Part shown: piece by piece, positions 9,723 to 18,303 of the stretch
How the letters are laid out: each line of letters opens with the position of its first letter
Numbering within the stretch: position 1 is the stretch's first letter
Assembly (NCBI GenBank): GCA_015063785.1
Contig: SVTM01000017.1
Span: 1-55,001 of the forward strand
DNA from: Oscillospiraceae bacterium
Lineage (GTDB): Bacteria; Bacillota; Clostridia; Oscillospirales; CAG-382
Reading direction: 5' to 3'
Length of the DNA stretch: 55,001 nt
Position numbers and translations under genes: made by a program
The notes under the pieces: model-generated
Database searches by the model: none
What the model was told of the DNA's origin: nothing
The model's input: only the letters and a program-made list of their open reading frames with translations

Positions 9723-10568
9723 ATGAAAGGAACAGTTTTTTCGATAGAAGAATTTTCGGTGTACGACGGGCCGGGCATACGCACGTCTGTTTTTCTTAAA
9801 GGCTGTCCTTTGCGTTGCAGCTGGTGCCACAACCCGGAAGGTCAGCACAAAGAGCCCGAGATCGTCAGATCGCCCAACGGATGCCTTATGTGCGGAAAAT
9901 GCGAAGAATACGCCGAAAAAGACGGAGATGTACTAAGATACACAACCGAAAGCATAAATAATTGCCCCCGAAACCTTTTGAGGCTATGCGGCACCCGGTA
10001 CGAGCCGGATGAACTTTGCCAAAAGCTTTTGAAAAACAAGATATTCTTTGAAAAAGGCGGCGGCGTCACCTTTTCGGGCGGCGAACCCTTCTGCCAGACA
10101 CAATTTTTGTTCGAATGTCTTGAAATACTTAAGGGAAAGCTTCACACGGCGATCCAGACCTGCGGATATTGCGACCCCGAAGTGTTCAAAAAAAGCCTTG
10201 AGCTTTGCGACTACTATCTTTTTGATCTGAAGATAATGGACGACAAAGAACACGTTCGCCACACCGGCGTTTCAAACGCAAAAATACACAAAAATTTTGC
10301 CGCTCTGTGCGACAGCGGCAAGGATTTTGTTGTGCGCATACCCCTGATCCCCACCGTTACAGACACAGAGGAAAATATAAAAAGAATTGCCCTTTTTCTT
10401 GAAAAACACGGCATAAAATACGCCGAGCTTTTGCCATACAACAAGATGGCAGGCGGAAAATACGCCATGACCGGCAGAAAATACACCCCCGATTTTGACG
10501 AAACGGTTGAAGTGGTGATAAGAAAAGAAATTTTTGACAGATACGGAATAGAAATTAAAGTTTTGTGA
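9723..10568 (+). CDS. Glycyl radical enzyme activating enzyme (radical SAM)
   Basis: The protein has 281 residues. EEFSVYDGPGIRTSVFLKGC is the standard GRE-activase N-terminus; the radical SAM motif CxxxCxxC is C28-C32-C35 (GCPLRCSWCHNPEG) and binds the SAM-cleaving [4Fe-4S] cluster. VTFSGGEPF is the activase SGGE motif. The ferredoxin-like insert is reduced: Cys54, Cys57, Cys60 and a distant Cys81, enough for one auxiliary cluster, whereas the activase at 18304 has two full CxxCxxCxxxC sets. It abstracts hydrogen from the partner GRE glycine, presumably that of the gene starting 9 bases downstream. AAAGGAAG precedes the ATG. Confidence 0.93.
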   Translation: MKGTVFSIEEFSVYDGPGIRTSVFLKGCPLRCSWCHNPEGQHKEPEIVRSPNGCLMCGKCEEYAEKDGDVLRYTTESINNCPRNLLRLCGTRYEPDELCQKLLKNKIFFEKGGGVTFSGGEPFCQTQFLFECLEILKGKLHTAIQTCGYCDPEVFKKSLELCDYYLFDLKIMDDKEHVRHTGVSNAKIHKNFAALCDSGKDFVVRIPLIPTVTDTEENIKRIALFLEKHGIKYAELLPYNKMAGGKYAMTGRKYTPDFDETVEVVIRKEIFDRYGIEIKVL

Positions 10569-10577
10569 GGTGTTGTT

Positions 10578-12563
10578 ATGACAGACAGAATCAAAAGCCT
10601 TCTCGATCTATTGAACAGCAAGGAATACAGAAAGCAAAGACGCACAGGCACACAAGAGCCGAGGGAAGTTTTTCCGCGCTCGCTTTCTGAAAACGAAAAA
10701 CTTTTCAGAAAGCATATTCGCACCGATTCGCCCGTATCTTTCGAAAACGATTATTTTGGCTTTAACCGCTCGATAGACACCTATCTTTCGCCCGGAGCAG
10801 GAAATATTACCGTAAACTACGCAAGCATTATGGCGCAGGGCTTTGACAGCGTGATCGAAAAAATAAAGGACAGTATGTCAAAAACCAACGACGCAGAAAA
10901 GCTTACTTTCGGCAAATGTATGATCGAAGACCTTTATATCTGCCTTGAATTATGCGACAAGCAGAAAGAACAGGCAAAGGACAGCGGCAACACAAAGCTT
11001 TATGAAGCTCTTTGCAAGCTTCCGCGAAAGGGTGCAGAAAGCTTTTATGAAGCCTGCCTTTTCATAAAGCTTTCGAGCTACTTTTTGAGATGGACGGGAG
11101 CAACACATCTGGGACTCGGAAGATTTGACCAGTATATGTACCCCTATTATCTTGCCGACAAAGCTCGCGGAATAAGTGACGACGAAATTTTTGAAACCAT
11201 CGAAGAATTTTTCATTTCACTAAACTTTGATTCGGACCGCTATTTCGGCATACAGCAGGGCGACAACGGTCAAAGCATGATACTCGGCGGTTTTGACAAA
11301 GACGGCAAGAGCGTTTACAACGAGCTTTCGCAGATGTGCATGCAGGCATCGCTCGAGCTCAACCTGATCGACCCCAAGATAAACCTGCGCGTGGGCAAAA
11401 ACACCCCCGACGAACTTTATGAATTTGCAACCCTTCTTACCAAGCAGGGACTTGGTTTTCCGCAGTACTGCAACGACGACGTGGTTGTTCCCGGACTTAT
11501 AAAGCTGGGTTACGACCCCGACGATGCCATAAATTATACGGTTGCCGCCTGCTGGGAATTTATTATTCCAAACTGCGGCTCAGACACCCCCAACAGACGC
11601 GACATGGATTTTCCCTCTGTCACAAACAGAGCCATCCACAAATATCTTGAAAGCTCCGACAGTTTTGACGAGCTTATGGATCACGTTGCAAACGAGATTA
11701 TTTGCGAGTGCGACATAAAAATGGATGAATGTAAGGACGACGAACCCGTTTACATTCCCCTTGTTTCTGTTTTCACCGACGGATGTATTGAAACGCTTAC
11801 AAACATCTGGTCGGGCGGTGCAAAATACTCAAACTACGGTTGCCACGGCGCAGGTATTGCCGTTGCAGCAGACTCGCTGGCAGCGATAAAAAAGCTGGTT
11901 TTCGACGAGAAAAAGATCGGAAAGACAGAGCTTGTTTCGATGCTCGATGCCAACTACGAAGGCTTTGAGGAGGAAAGAAAGCTGCTCTCTTCCTGCCCGA
12001 AAATGGGAAACAACGACGATTACGTTGATGACATTGCAAACTTCCTTATGAAGACCTTTTCGGGATATCTTAACAACAAGCCCTGCCCCACGGGAGGCGT
12101 TTGGAGAGCAGGTACAGGCAGTGCCCACGGATATATCTATCTTTCGGAAAAATGCCCTGCCACCGCCAACGGAAGAAAGGCTTTCGAGCCATATCCGTCA
12201 AGCTTTTCTCCCTCGCTCGACGTGCGACCCGACGGAATACTTTCGGTTATTCAGTCGTTTACAAAGTTTGACCTTTCAAATATCATAAACGGCGGCCCCC
12301 TTACCCTTGAGATACACGACAGCGTTCTGCGCAACGACATCGGTATCAAAAAGACGGCACAGCTTGTAAAAAGCTTTATTGATCTGGGCGGCCATCAGCT
12401 ACAGTTGAATTCGGTCAACAAAGAGATACTTCTCGATGCCAAGGCGCATCCCGAAAAATACCCCAACCTTATCGTGCGCGTGTGGGGATGGAGCGGATAT
12501 TTCAACGAGCTTGATTCTTCTTTCCAGGATCATATCATAAGACGTTGCGAATTTGAAGGATAA
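10578..12563 (+). CDS. Glycyl radical enzyme of unknown substrate (GRE 1)
   Basis: The protein has 661 residues. The glycyl radical motif near the C-terminus reads RVWGWSGYF, placing the radical on Gly637; most characterised family members have RVxG followed by Y or F, here W. The active-site cysteine is Cys325 in VAACWEFIIP, with Glu327 giving the C-x-E arrangement used as thiyl radical plus general base in dehydratase and lyase members. There is no Cys-Cys pair, so it is not a pyruvate formate-lyase, and Ala324 replaces the usual Gly before the cysteine. It is shorter than the typical ~750-850 residues. It is paired with the activase upstream and controlled by the divergent AraC gene. The substrate cannot be read from the sequence; a sugar acid or polyol is an inference from the neighbours. 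Confidence 0.9.
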   Translation: MTDRIKSLLDLLNSKEYRKQRRTGTQEPREVFPRSLSENEKLFRKHIRTDSPVSFENDYFGFNRSIDTYLSPGAGNITVNYASIMAQGFDSVIEKIKDSMSKTNDAEKLTFGKCMIEDLYICLELCDKQKEQAKDSGNTKLYEALCKLPRKGAESFYEACLFIKLSSYFLRWTGATHLGLGRFDQYMYPYYLADKARGISDDEIFETIEEFFISLNFDSDRYFGIQQGDNGQSMILGGFDKDGKSVYNELSQMCMQASLELNLIDPKINLRVGKNTPDELYEFATLLTKQGLGFPQYCNDDVVVPGLIKLGYDPDDAINYTVAACWEFIIPNCGSDTPNRRDMDFPSVTNRAIHKYLESSDSFDELMDHVANEIICECDIKMDECKDDEPVYIPLVSVFTDGCIETLTNIWSGGAKYSNYGCHGAGIAVAADSLAAIKKLVFDEKKIGKTELVSMLDANYEGFEEERKLLSSCPKMGNNDDYVDDIANFLMKTFSGYLNNKPCPTGGVWRAGTGSAHGYIYLSEKCPATANGRKAFEPYPSSFSPSLDVRPDGILSVIQSFTKFDLSNIINGGPLTLEIHDSVLRNDIGIKKTAQLVKSFIDLGGHQLQLNSVNKEILLDAKAHPEKYPNLIVRVWGWSGYFNELDSSFQDHIIRRCEFEG

Positions 12564-12574
12564 AACCATAAATG

Positions 12575-12605
12575 AAAGAGGAACTGTATCACACAGTTCC
12601 TCTTT
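12575..12605. terminator. Bidirectional terminator between convergent GRE 1 and FAD oxidoreductase genes
   Basis: A perfect 13-bp stem (AAAGAGGAACTGT with ACAGTTCCTCTTT) with a 5-base loop starts 12 bases after the GRE stop and ends 3 bases before the convergent gene's stop codon. T- and A-rich flanks allow it to serve both strands. Confidence 0.9.
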
Positions 12606-12608
12606 GTA

Positions 12609-13955
12609 TTATCCAAGAAAAGCTCCGTTTTCAAGAAGTATCTTTTGCACCTTCCCGTACGGCACGTCGGACGCCGCAAGCTCCTCCTTTGCCGCAAGAG
12701 CCGCCGTGGTACCCGCCGCCTGACCCATGGCAATGCAAGGGGGCATTACGCGGACTGCCGCAAAGGCAAACCTGTCGGCAGAAAGGCTTTTGCCTGCCGT
12801 CAAAAGGTTTTTGACATTCTTCGAGACAAGGCACGAAAGGGGAATGTAATAATTGGCGTTGTTGTGAGCGCTGTAGCTTACGCCTTTTTTCTGATGGATA
12901 TCGATGGAATTGGCGCAGACGGCAATGCGGTCGTCAAATTTTCTTGCATCTTTTATATCGTCAAGGCAAAAGATCGTTTTTCCCACCATGCGGCGGCTTT
13001 CGCGCACGCCGATGTCGGAGGCTGTGGTGACAAGCTTTATATTTTCAAGTCCGCAGATATTCTTCTTTAAAAACTCGATTATCTTAACTATCTGGCATCG
13101 CTGATCGATCTCTGCCGCCGTTACGGCATCTGCATCAAGCTCGTCAAGCTGCTCGTCGACCTGTGCCATATTCACCGTCCAGTTGCCGTCGGGATTTTCA
13201 AAAATACGAAGCTTTTGCGTGCCGCAGGGAAAACTTCCGTCTGCCTGTCCGCGCTCGATGATATCCATAAAAAACCTTTCGCGCATTTCGGTGTGGGTGC
13301 TCATATATTCGTCAAGCACCGCCTTGTTGACCCCCGAGATGACGAAAAAGGTGGATGCCGTCTGCAAAATGCCGTCGTCGTTGCCGCGCATGGTCTCGCC
13401 GCCTGCCTTGTGCACAAGGGCGGCAGTGCCGGTGGTGTCGATGTAGATTTTTGCATTTATCGCGATGATATTTTCAAAATCTGCGGCGTAGACACAGTTT
13501 ATTTTGCCGTCGGATGTATCGCAACCGATAAGGGTGGTGTGGTAAAGCAGCTTCACGCCCGATTCAAGACACATCTGCTCGGTCACTCGCTTTAAGCTTT
13601 CGGCATCAAAGGGGGTGACGCCGATATGTCCCGACGTGCGATATCCGCTGCGGCTGTCACCTCCGCGGCAATTATCGGAATATATTGCTCCGCCGTCGGC
13701 AACAAGGCGATCGCAAAGCTCGGAAAACAGTCCCTTTATTATCTTATCCTTTCCTTGCGCGTCAAAACAGGTCATAAAAGGGCCGACCAATCCTTTGGTG
13801 GCGGTGCCGCCAAGAAATCCGCCCGATTCGATAAGCAGCGTTTTTGCGCCATTTCTTGCGCTCGACACCGCCGCGGCAAATCCGCTGACTCCGCCGCCGC
13901 AGACAAGAACGTCGCAATCGTATTCTTTTGATATATTCAAGGTAACAGTTTTCAT
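12609..13955 (-). CDS. FAD-dependent oxidoreductase (FAD_oxidored type)
   Basis: The protein has 448 residues, with AAAGGAGAGG before the ATG. The N-terminal dinucleotide-binding motif is DVLVCGGGVSGFAAAVSSAR (GGGVSG at 20-25), followed by TLLIESGGFLGGTATKG, characteristic of the FAD-dependent oxidoreductase family often found in carbohydrate-utilisation loci. A late motif (LLTAGKSLSADRFAFAAVRV then GQAAGTTAALA) closes the FAD site. No membrane segment or signal peptide was seen, so it is cytosolic. It is convergent with GRE 1 and upstream of galE on the same strand. Its substrate is unknown; oxidation or reduction of a sugar-derived metabolite is a guess from context. Confidence 0.82.
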   Translation of the reverse strand: MKTVTLNISKEYDCDVLVCGGGVSGFAAAVSSARNGAKTLLIESGGFLGGTATKGLVGPFMTCFDAQGKDKIIKGLFSELCDRLVADGGAIYSDNCRGGDSRSGYRTSGHIGVTPFDAESLKRVTEQMCLESGVKLLYHTTLIGCDTSDGKINCVYAADFENIIAINAKIYIDTTGTAALVHKAGGETMRGNDDGILQTASTFFVISGVNKAVLDEYMSTHTEMRERFFMDIIERGQADGSFPCGTQKLRIFENPDGNWTVNMAQVDEQLDELDADAVTAAEIDQRCQIVKIIEFLKKNICGLENIKLVTTASDIGVRESRRMVGKTIFCLDDIKDARKFDDRIAVCANSIDIHQKKGVSYSAHNNANYYIPLSCLVSKNVKNLLTAGKSLSADRFAFAAVRVMPPCIAMGQAAGTTAALAAKEELAASDVPYGKVQKILLENGAFLG

Positions 13956-14045
13956 AAAAAATCCTCTCCTTTGGGTATATTATATCAAAAAACGGGCACA
14001 AGTTCAAGACGTTTGATGAGGATTTTTATCAATGGGGAAAAAACA

Positions 14046-14071
14046 ACGGGAGAGCGAAACGCACCTCCCGT
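14046..14071 (-). terminator. Rho-independent terminator after galE
   Basis: ACGGGAG and CTCCCGT form a 7-bp stem with a 12-base loop; on the minus strand it is followed by a T-rich run (TGTTTTTT). It lies 17 bases beyond the galE stop, separating galE from the FAD oxidoreductase gene on the same strand. Confidence 0.75.
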
Positions 14072-14088
14072 ATTTTGTTACAAAAGAA

Positions 14089-15102
14089 TTATTCGTCGTA
14101 GCCGTTGGGGTTGTTTTTCTGCCAGTTCCAGGTGTCGCGGCACATATCGTCGATGGTCTTTTCTGCCTGCCAGCCAAGAAGCTCCTTTGCCTTTTTGGGG
14201 TCGGCGTACACTTCCGCAACGTCGCCTGCACGTCTTTCGGCGATAACATAGGGGATCTTGATATCGTTTACCTTTTCAAAGGATTTTACAAGGTCAAGAA
14301 CGCTGTATCCGATGCCAGTGCCGAGATTTACAATCTCTGTGCCCTTGTTGTTTGCGGCATAGTCTATGGCAGCGACGTGGCCGCGGGCGAGGTCGACAAC
14401 GTGGATATAATCGCGCACACCGGTGCCGTCGTGGGTGGGATAGTCGTTGCCAAACACCGAAAGCTTTTCGCGCTTGCCAACGGCAACCTGGGCGATATAT
14501 GGCATGAGGTTGTTGGGAATGCCGTTGGGGGCTTCGCCGATGAGTCCCGATTCATGCGCACCGATGGGGTTGAAATAGCGCAGAAGAACGACAGAAAGGT
14601 TGGGGTTTGCGCTTGCCGCATCGGTAAGGATCTGCTCGTTCATATATTTTGTCCAGCCGTAGGGGTTGGTGCAGCCTGTGGGCATACCTTCAACCAGCGG
14701 AACAGTTTCGGGGATACCGTAAACTGTGGCGGACGAGCTGAAAACGATGTTGTTTACGCCGTATTTTGTCATTGTTTCCACAAGGGTGAGGGTGGAATCA
14801 AGATTGTTGCGATAGTACATCAAAGGCTTCTGACACGATTCGCCAACAGCCTTGTATCCTGCAAAGTGAATGACGGCATCAAAATTTTCTGCCTCAAACA
14901 TTCCCTCGCAAAGAGCCTTTTCGCAGATGTCGATGTTATATACCTTGACACTCTTGCCTGTTATCTTTTCGATGCGTTCAACAACGGCAGGGCTGGCGTT
15001 TGAAAAATTGTCGGCGATCACAACATCGTGGCCGATATTAAGAAGTTCGACGGCGGTGTGCGAGCCGATGAAGCCTGCGCCGCCTGTAAGCAAAATTTTC
15101 AT
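14089..15102 (-). CDS. galE: UDP-glucose 4-epimerase
   Basis: The protein has 337 residues, the standard GalE length. [20 protein letters not shown] carries the NAD-binding GGAGFIG at 7-13; the catalytic Ser/Tyr/Lys set is seen as SSSATVYG and [10 protein letters not shown] (YxxxK near residue 150); [15 protein letters not shown] and [15 protein letters not shown] are further family hallmarks. It interconverts UDP-glucose and UDP-galactose, for galactose use and for making surface polysaccharide precursors. GGGAGA precedes the ATG. It has its own terminator and is probably a single-gene unit. Confidence 0.96.
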   Translation of the reverse strand: MKILLTGGAGFIGSHTAVELLNIGHDVVIADNFSNASPAVVERIEKITGKSVKVYNIDICEKALCEGMFEAENFDAVIHFAGYKAVGESCQKPLMYYRNNLDSTLTLVETMTKYGVNNIVFSSSATVYGIPETVPLVEGMPTGCTNPYGWTKYMNEQILTDAASANPNLSVVLLRYFNPIGAHESGLIGEAPNGIPNNLMPYIAQVAVGKREKLSVFGNDYPTHDGTGVRDYIHVVDLARGHVAAIDYAANNKGTEIVNLGTGIGYSVLDLVKSFEKVNDIKIPYVIAERRAGDVAEVYADPKKAKELLGWQAEKTIDDMCRDTWNWQKNNPNGYDE

Positions 15103-15194
15103 ATTATTCTCCCGATATTATCTGTTATTTGTATTTATTATATCACAGCCGCTGCGCTCTGTCAACCGAAAACGGCGGCGTTTTTTTACAAAAA

Positions 15195-15977
15195 TCATTT
15201 GCCGTGCAGCTTTCTGTATTCACCCGGGGTAAGGCCTGTTTCTTTTTTGAAGCTCTTGCAAAAATAGAAAATTCCCGAGTATCCCAGCATCTCGGCTATC
15301 GCCGTTATGCTCGACGTGTCGTATTCCAAAAGCTCCTTGGCTCGGTCGATTTTTTGCTTTGAAATATATTTTACAGGGGGCATCCCAAACTGTTTCATAA
15401 ACATTCTTCGCAGATGAACACAGCTGATGCCACAGGCATCGGCAAGGTTTTCAACAGAGATCGGCTCGTTTGCCGAGTGTTCTGCTATCATGCGGATGGC
15501 AGGCTCGATCAGCGCAAGATGTCTTTCGGTGTCCCCTATTTTGCTGTCAAACAGCAGATCGTAGATCGAATACAAAAGCTCCCTTGATTTTGTATATCTT
15601 TTTCGTCCGCCCCTCGTCCAATAAAACAAAAGGCTTCTGAAGGCTTCGTTGGTCTTTCGCGGATCGGGTTTGTATACCGCGCTTACAAGCTTTCCGGAAT
15701 CTTCCGAGCAGATGTCAAAATCGGTGTAGATATATTTGTAATCGGGAAACACTCTGATGGTATAGCGCGAGTTTTTTGAAAGAAAAAGCACGTCGCCTTT
15801 TTCGACGTTAAGAATACTTGCGCCGAAAGAATATTGCGCACTCCCCGAGGTTACAAAAACAAGACATTCGGAGTGTCTGCCCCTGACAATGTTTTCATAC
15901 ACCCCCTCGGGCATAAAGCTTTTGATGACGCAGCCGATGTGTCCGATGATATATTCGGAGCTTAAAAGATCTTTCAT
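15195..15977 (-). CDS. AraC family transcriptional regulator (divergent to GRE module 2)
   Basis: The protein has 260 residues. The ATG at 15977 is chosen because AAGGCGG lies just upstream; the in-frame codons up to 16007 would overlap the promoter. The N-terminal region (LVFVTSGSAQYSFGASIL, NVEKGDVLFLSKNSRYTI) is an AraC cupin sensor, and the C-terminus has the two helix-turn-helix units ISVENLADACGISCVHLRRMF and ITAIAEMLGYSGIFYFCKSF with the closing TGLTPGEYRK. A promoter with TTGACT and TAAAAT drives it. It is transcribed away from GRE 2 and probably activates the GRE 2/activase operon. Confidence 0.9.
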   Translation of the reverse strand: MKDLLSSEYIIGHIGCVIKSFMPEGVYENIVRGRHSECLVFVTSGSAQYSFGASILNVEKGDVLFLSKNSRYTIRVFPDYKYIYTDFDICSEDSGKLVSAVYKPDPRKTNEAFRSLLFYWTRGGRKRYTKSRELLYSIYDLLFDSKIGDTERHLALIEPAIRMIAEHSANEPISVENLADACGISCVHLRRMFMKQFGMPPVKYISKQKIDRAKELLEYDTSSITAIAEMLGYSGIFYFCKSFKKETGLTPGEYRKLHGK

Positions 15978-15997
15978 TGTTTCACCGCCTTTTTTTA

Positions 15998-16026
15998 ATT
16001 TTACCAAAACGAGGAGAAAAAGTCAA
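15998..16026 (-). promoter_or_regulatory. Promoter of the AraC gene divergent from GRE 2
   Basis: Read on the minus strand: -35 TTGACT (16021-16026), 17-base spacer, -10 TAAAAT (15998-16003). It supports the regulator start at 15977. Confidence 0.7.
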
Positions 16027-16066
16027 TATTCATGTTCGAAATGTGCAAAAGCTTATATTTTGTCTA

Positions 16067-16095
16067 TTGATTTTTTGCTCTGACAGGGTTATACT
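16067..16095 (+). promoter_or_regulatory. Promoter of the GRE 2 operon
   Basis: TTGATT (16067-16072), a 17-base spacer and TATACT (16090-16095). The expected start of transcription near 16102 rules out the TTG codon at 16095 and supports ATG 16119 behind GGAGGG. The box pair is back-to-back with the AraC promoter, as expected for a locally regulated pair. Confidence 0.65.
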
Positions 16096-16118
16096 TGAAA
16101 AAGAACGGAGGGATATTT

Positions 16119-18293
16119 ATGCTGACCGCTATTCTTGACAAGGCTGAGCTTAAAAGGGCGCACGAGCAAAAAGAGCCGTATCTTACCGTCGGAACCGACC
16201 TTGTGACAATTGAAAAGGAATGCATACAACTGTTTGAAAAGTACAAAGGCACGTCGGTAGCTGTTGCACGGGCGTACGTTATCGACCATATCCTTTCGAA
16301 TGCGCGCATATTCTACCATCCCGACGAGCTTTTTGTTTTTGGCATTGAAAACTGCAACATCACAGGAAAGATCAGATACGAAATGCTGTGGCAAAGCATG
16401 AAAGACGTTTGCCCCGAATCGGCAACTCTTCAGCTTCTCGGATATGAAAGCGGAGCATACACCGGCGATTGCGATTTTGGTCACAACTGTCCCGATTACG
16501 ACAGACTTTTTGCCCTTGGCATCGGCGGCATCATTGCGCAGGCAAAGAAGCGCGCCGAAAAATATCCCGAAAACAGCCGCGAGCACGACCTTTTGCGCTC
16601 GATCGTCATTTCCTACACGGCACTTCAAAAGCTGATTGACAGATACATCGCCCTTGCAGGAAAGCACAAGGAAAAGGACGAAAACTGCGCTCTTGTGTAC
16701 ACTTCGCTTTTGAACATCCGCGAAAACCCACCAAAAAATATCCACGAAGCTCTGCAGCTGCAGATGCTTTTATATTCGGTCATGACCATTGTCACCGAAA
16801 ACAATGCGCGGACTCTTGGAATTTTTGACAAGCTTATTTATCCTTTTTACAAAAATGATGTGGAAAGCGGCAGATTTTCCGAAAAAGACGTGCGGATCAT
16901 CCTGTCCCACCTGTTTTTCCGCTATTACACCATGAAATTCACCGCAAACACCCCCTTGTGCCTTTGCGGTCAAAAAGAGGTTTGCGATTTTTCGCTGATG
17001 GTGCTTGAAGAATACGACTCCCTTGATATAAACGATCCGAAAATCCAGATCCGCTGTCACAAGGAGCTTGCAGACGACATTCTTGAATATGCCGTGTCCT
17101 GCATATCGCGCGGACGCAACAGCATTGTTTTTTTGAACGACGATGTTGTTATCGCCGCTCTCACAAAGCTTGGTGCAGACAAGGAAGACGCAAAAAACTA
17201 CGTTCCCGTCGGATGTTACGAGCCGCTTTGTGCCGGCAAAGAGATCGCCGCCACCTGCGCAGGCAGGATTATCCTGCCAAAGGCAGTGGAATACGCTTTT
17301 ACAAGCGGATATGATCTGAACATAAAAAAACAGGTCGGCGCAAAAACAAAGCCGATAGAAGAAATTGCAACCTTTGACGAATTTTACGCGATTGTAAAAG
17401 AGCAGATTTCCCACCTTTCGGACATAACCCTTAAAGTATGCTATGATTTTGAAAGGTTTTACCCGAATGTAAATTCTTCCCCCTTCTTCACTCCCCTGCT
17501 TTGCGGATGTATAACCGAAGACGGGGTTCACGATGCGTACGACAGCGGTGCAAAATACAACAACACCTCGATAAACGCCTTTGGCATTGCCACCCTTGCA
17601 GGCGAGCTTTCTGTCATAAAAAAGGCGGTTTTTGAAGAAAAACGGTTGTCGCTTTGCGAGCTTTTTGATATTCTCAAAAACGATTGGCAGGGCAACGAGG
17701 AATTGCGGATCGAATTTTTTGAAAAATACCCCAAGTACGGAAACGGAAACGCTCTTCCTGACGGTATTGCCGCCGATATCATGCGGTATTGCGCATCTTT
17801 GATAAACGGCGTTCCCAATTGCCGCGGGGGAGTTTTCAGACTGGGTGCTTTTTCGATAGACTGGTGCTTTACCTTTGGAAAAAACCTTCTTGCCACCGCC
17901 GACGGACGGCACTCGGGCGATCCTATGTCCAAAAACATGTGCGCCATCACTGCCACAGACAAGGGCGGTGTGACCTCGCTCGTCCGCTCGGTGACATCTG
18001 TCGACTACACCGACATTCCCAACGGCACGGTGCTTGATCTGATGCTCCATCGCTCTGTGTTTTCGGGCGAGGACGGTATAAAAGGCGTCTCGGCGCTGGT
18101 GAGGGCATATATGAAAATGGGCGGCTTTGCCGTACAGATAAACTCTTTTGATCCAAAGGTTTTGCGCGCGGCACAGAAGATGCCGCAAAAATACAGCACT
18201 CTGCAGGTGCGCAGATGCGGTTGGAATGTTTATTTCAACGAGCTTTCAAAAAAAGAACAGGATGAATTTATAAAACAGGCAGAAAACCTTTGA
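16119..18293 (+). CDS. Glycyl radical enzyme of unknown substrate (GRE 2)
   Basis: The protein has 724 residues from the ATG preceded by GGAGGG. Active-site loop VPVGCYEPLC gives Cys366 and Glu368; a Gly-Cys-x-Glu-Pro pattern is seen in characterised dehydratase and C-S or C-C lyase GREs, not in pyruvate formate-lyase. The C-terminal radical motif is RRCGWNVYF with radical Gly701; again Trp follows the glycine, as in GRE 1. The two GREs differ enough in length and active-site loop to have distinct substrates. The cognate activase begins 10 bases after the stop, so the two are co-transcribed from the promoter at 16067. GREs are cytosolic and oxygen-sensitive, consistent with a strict anaerobe. 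Confidence 0.91.
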   Translation: MLTAILDKAELKRAHEQKEPYLTVGTDLVTIEKECIQLFEKYKGTSVAVARAYVIDHILSNARIFYHPDELFVFGIENCNITGKIRYEMLWQSMKDVCPESATLQLLGYESGAYTGDCDFGHNCPDYDRLFALGIGGIIAQAKKRAEKYPENSREHDLLRSIVISYTALQKLIDRYIALAGKHKEKDENCALVYTSLLNIRENPPKNIHEALQLQMLLYSVMTIVTENNARTLGIFDKLIYPFYKNDVESGRFSEKDVRIILSHLFFRYYTMKFTANTPLCLCGQKEVCDFSLMVLEEYDSLDINDPKIQIRCHKELADDILEYAVSCISRGRNSIVFLNDDVVIAALTKLGADKEDAKNYVPVGCYEPLCAGKEIAATCAGRIILPKAVEYAFTSGYDLNIKKQVGAKTKPIEEIATFDEFYAIVKEQISHLSDITLKVCYDFERFYPNVNSSPFFTPLLCGCITEDGVHDAYDSGAKYNNTSINAFGIATLAGELSVIKKAVFEEKRLSLCELFDILKNDWQGNEELRIEFFEKYPKYGNGNALPDGIAADIMRYCASLINGVPNCRGGVFRLGAFSIDWCFTFGKNLLATADGRHSGDPMSKNMCAITATDKGGVTSLVRSVTSVDYTDIPNGTVLDLMLHRSVFSGEDGIKGVSALVRAYMKMGGFAVQINSFDPKVLRAAQKMPQKYSTLQVRRCGWNVYFNELSKKEQDEFIKQAENL

Positions 18294-18303
18294 CGGAGGA
18301 AAG

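Noticed and set aside
10578..12563. Pyruvate formate-lyase (PflB)
   Set aside because: No adjacent Cys-Cys pair and the wrong motif around the radical glycine. The same holds for GRE 2.
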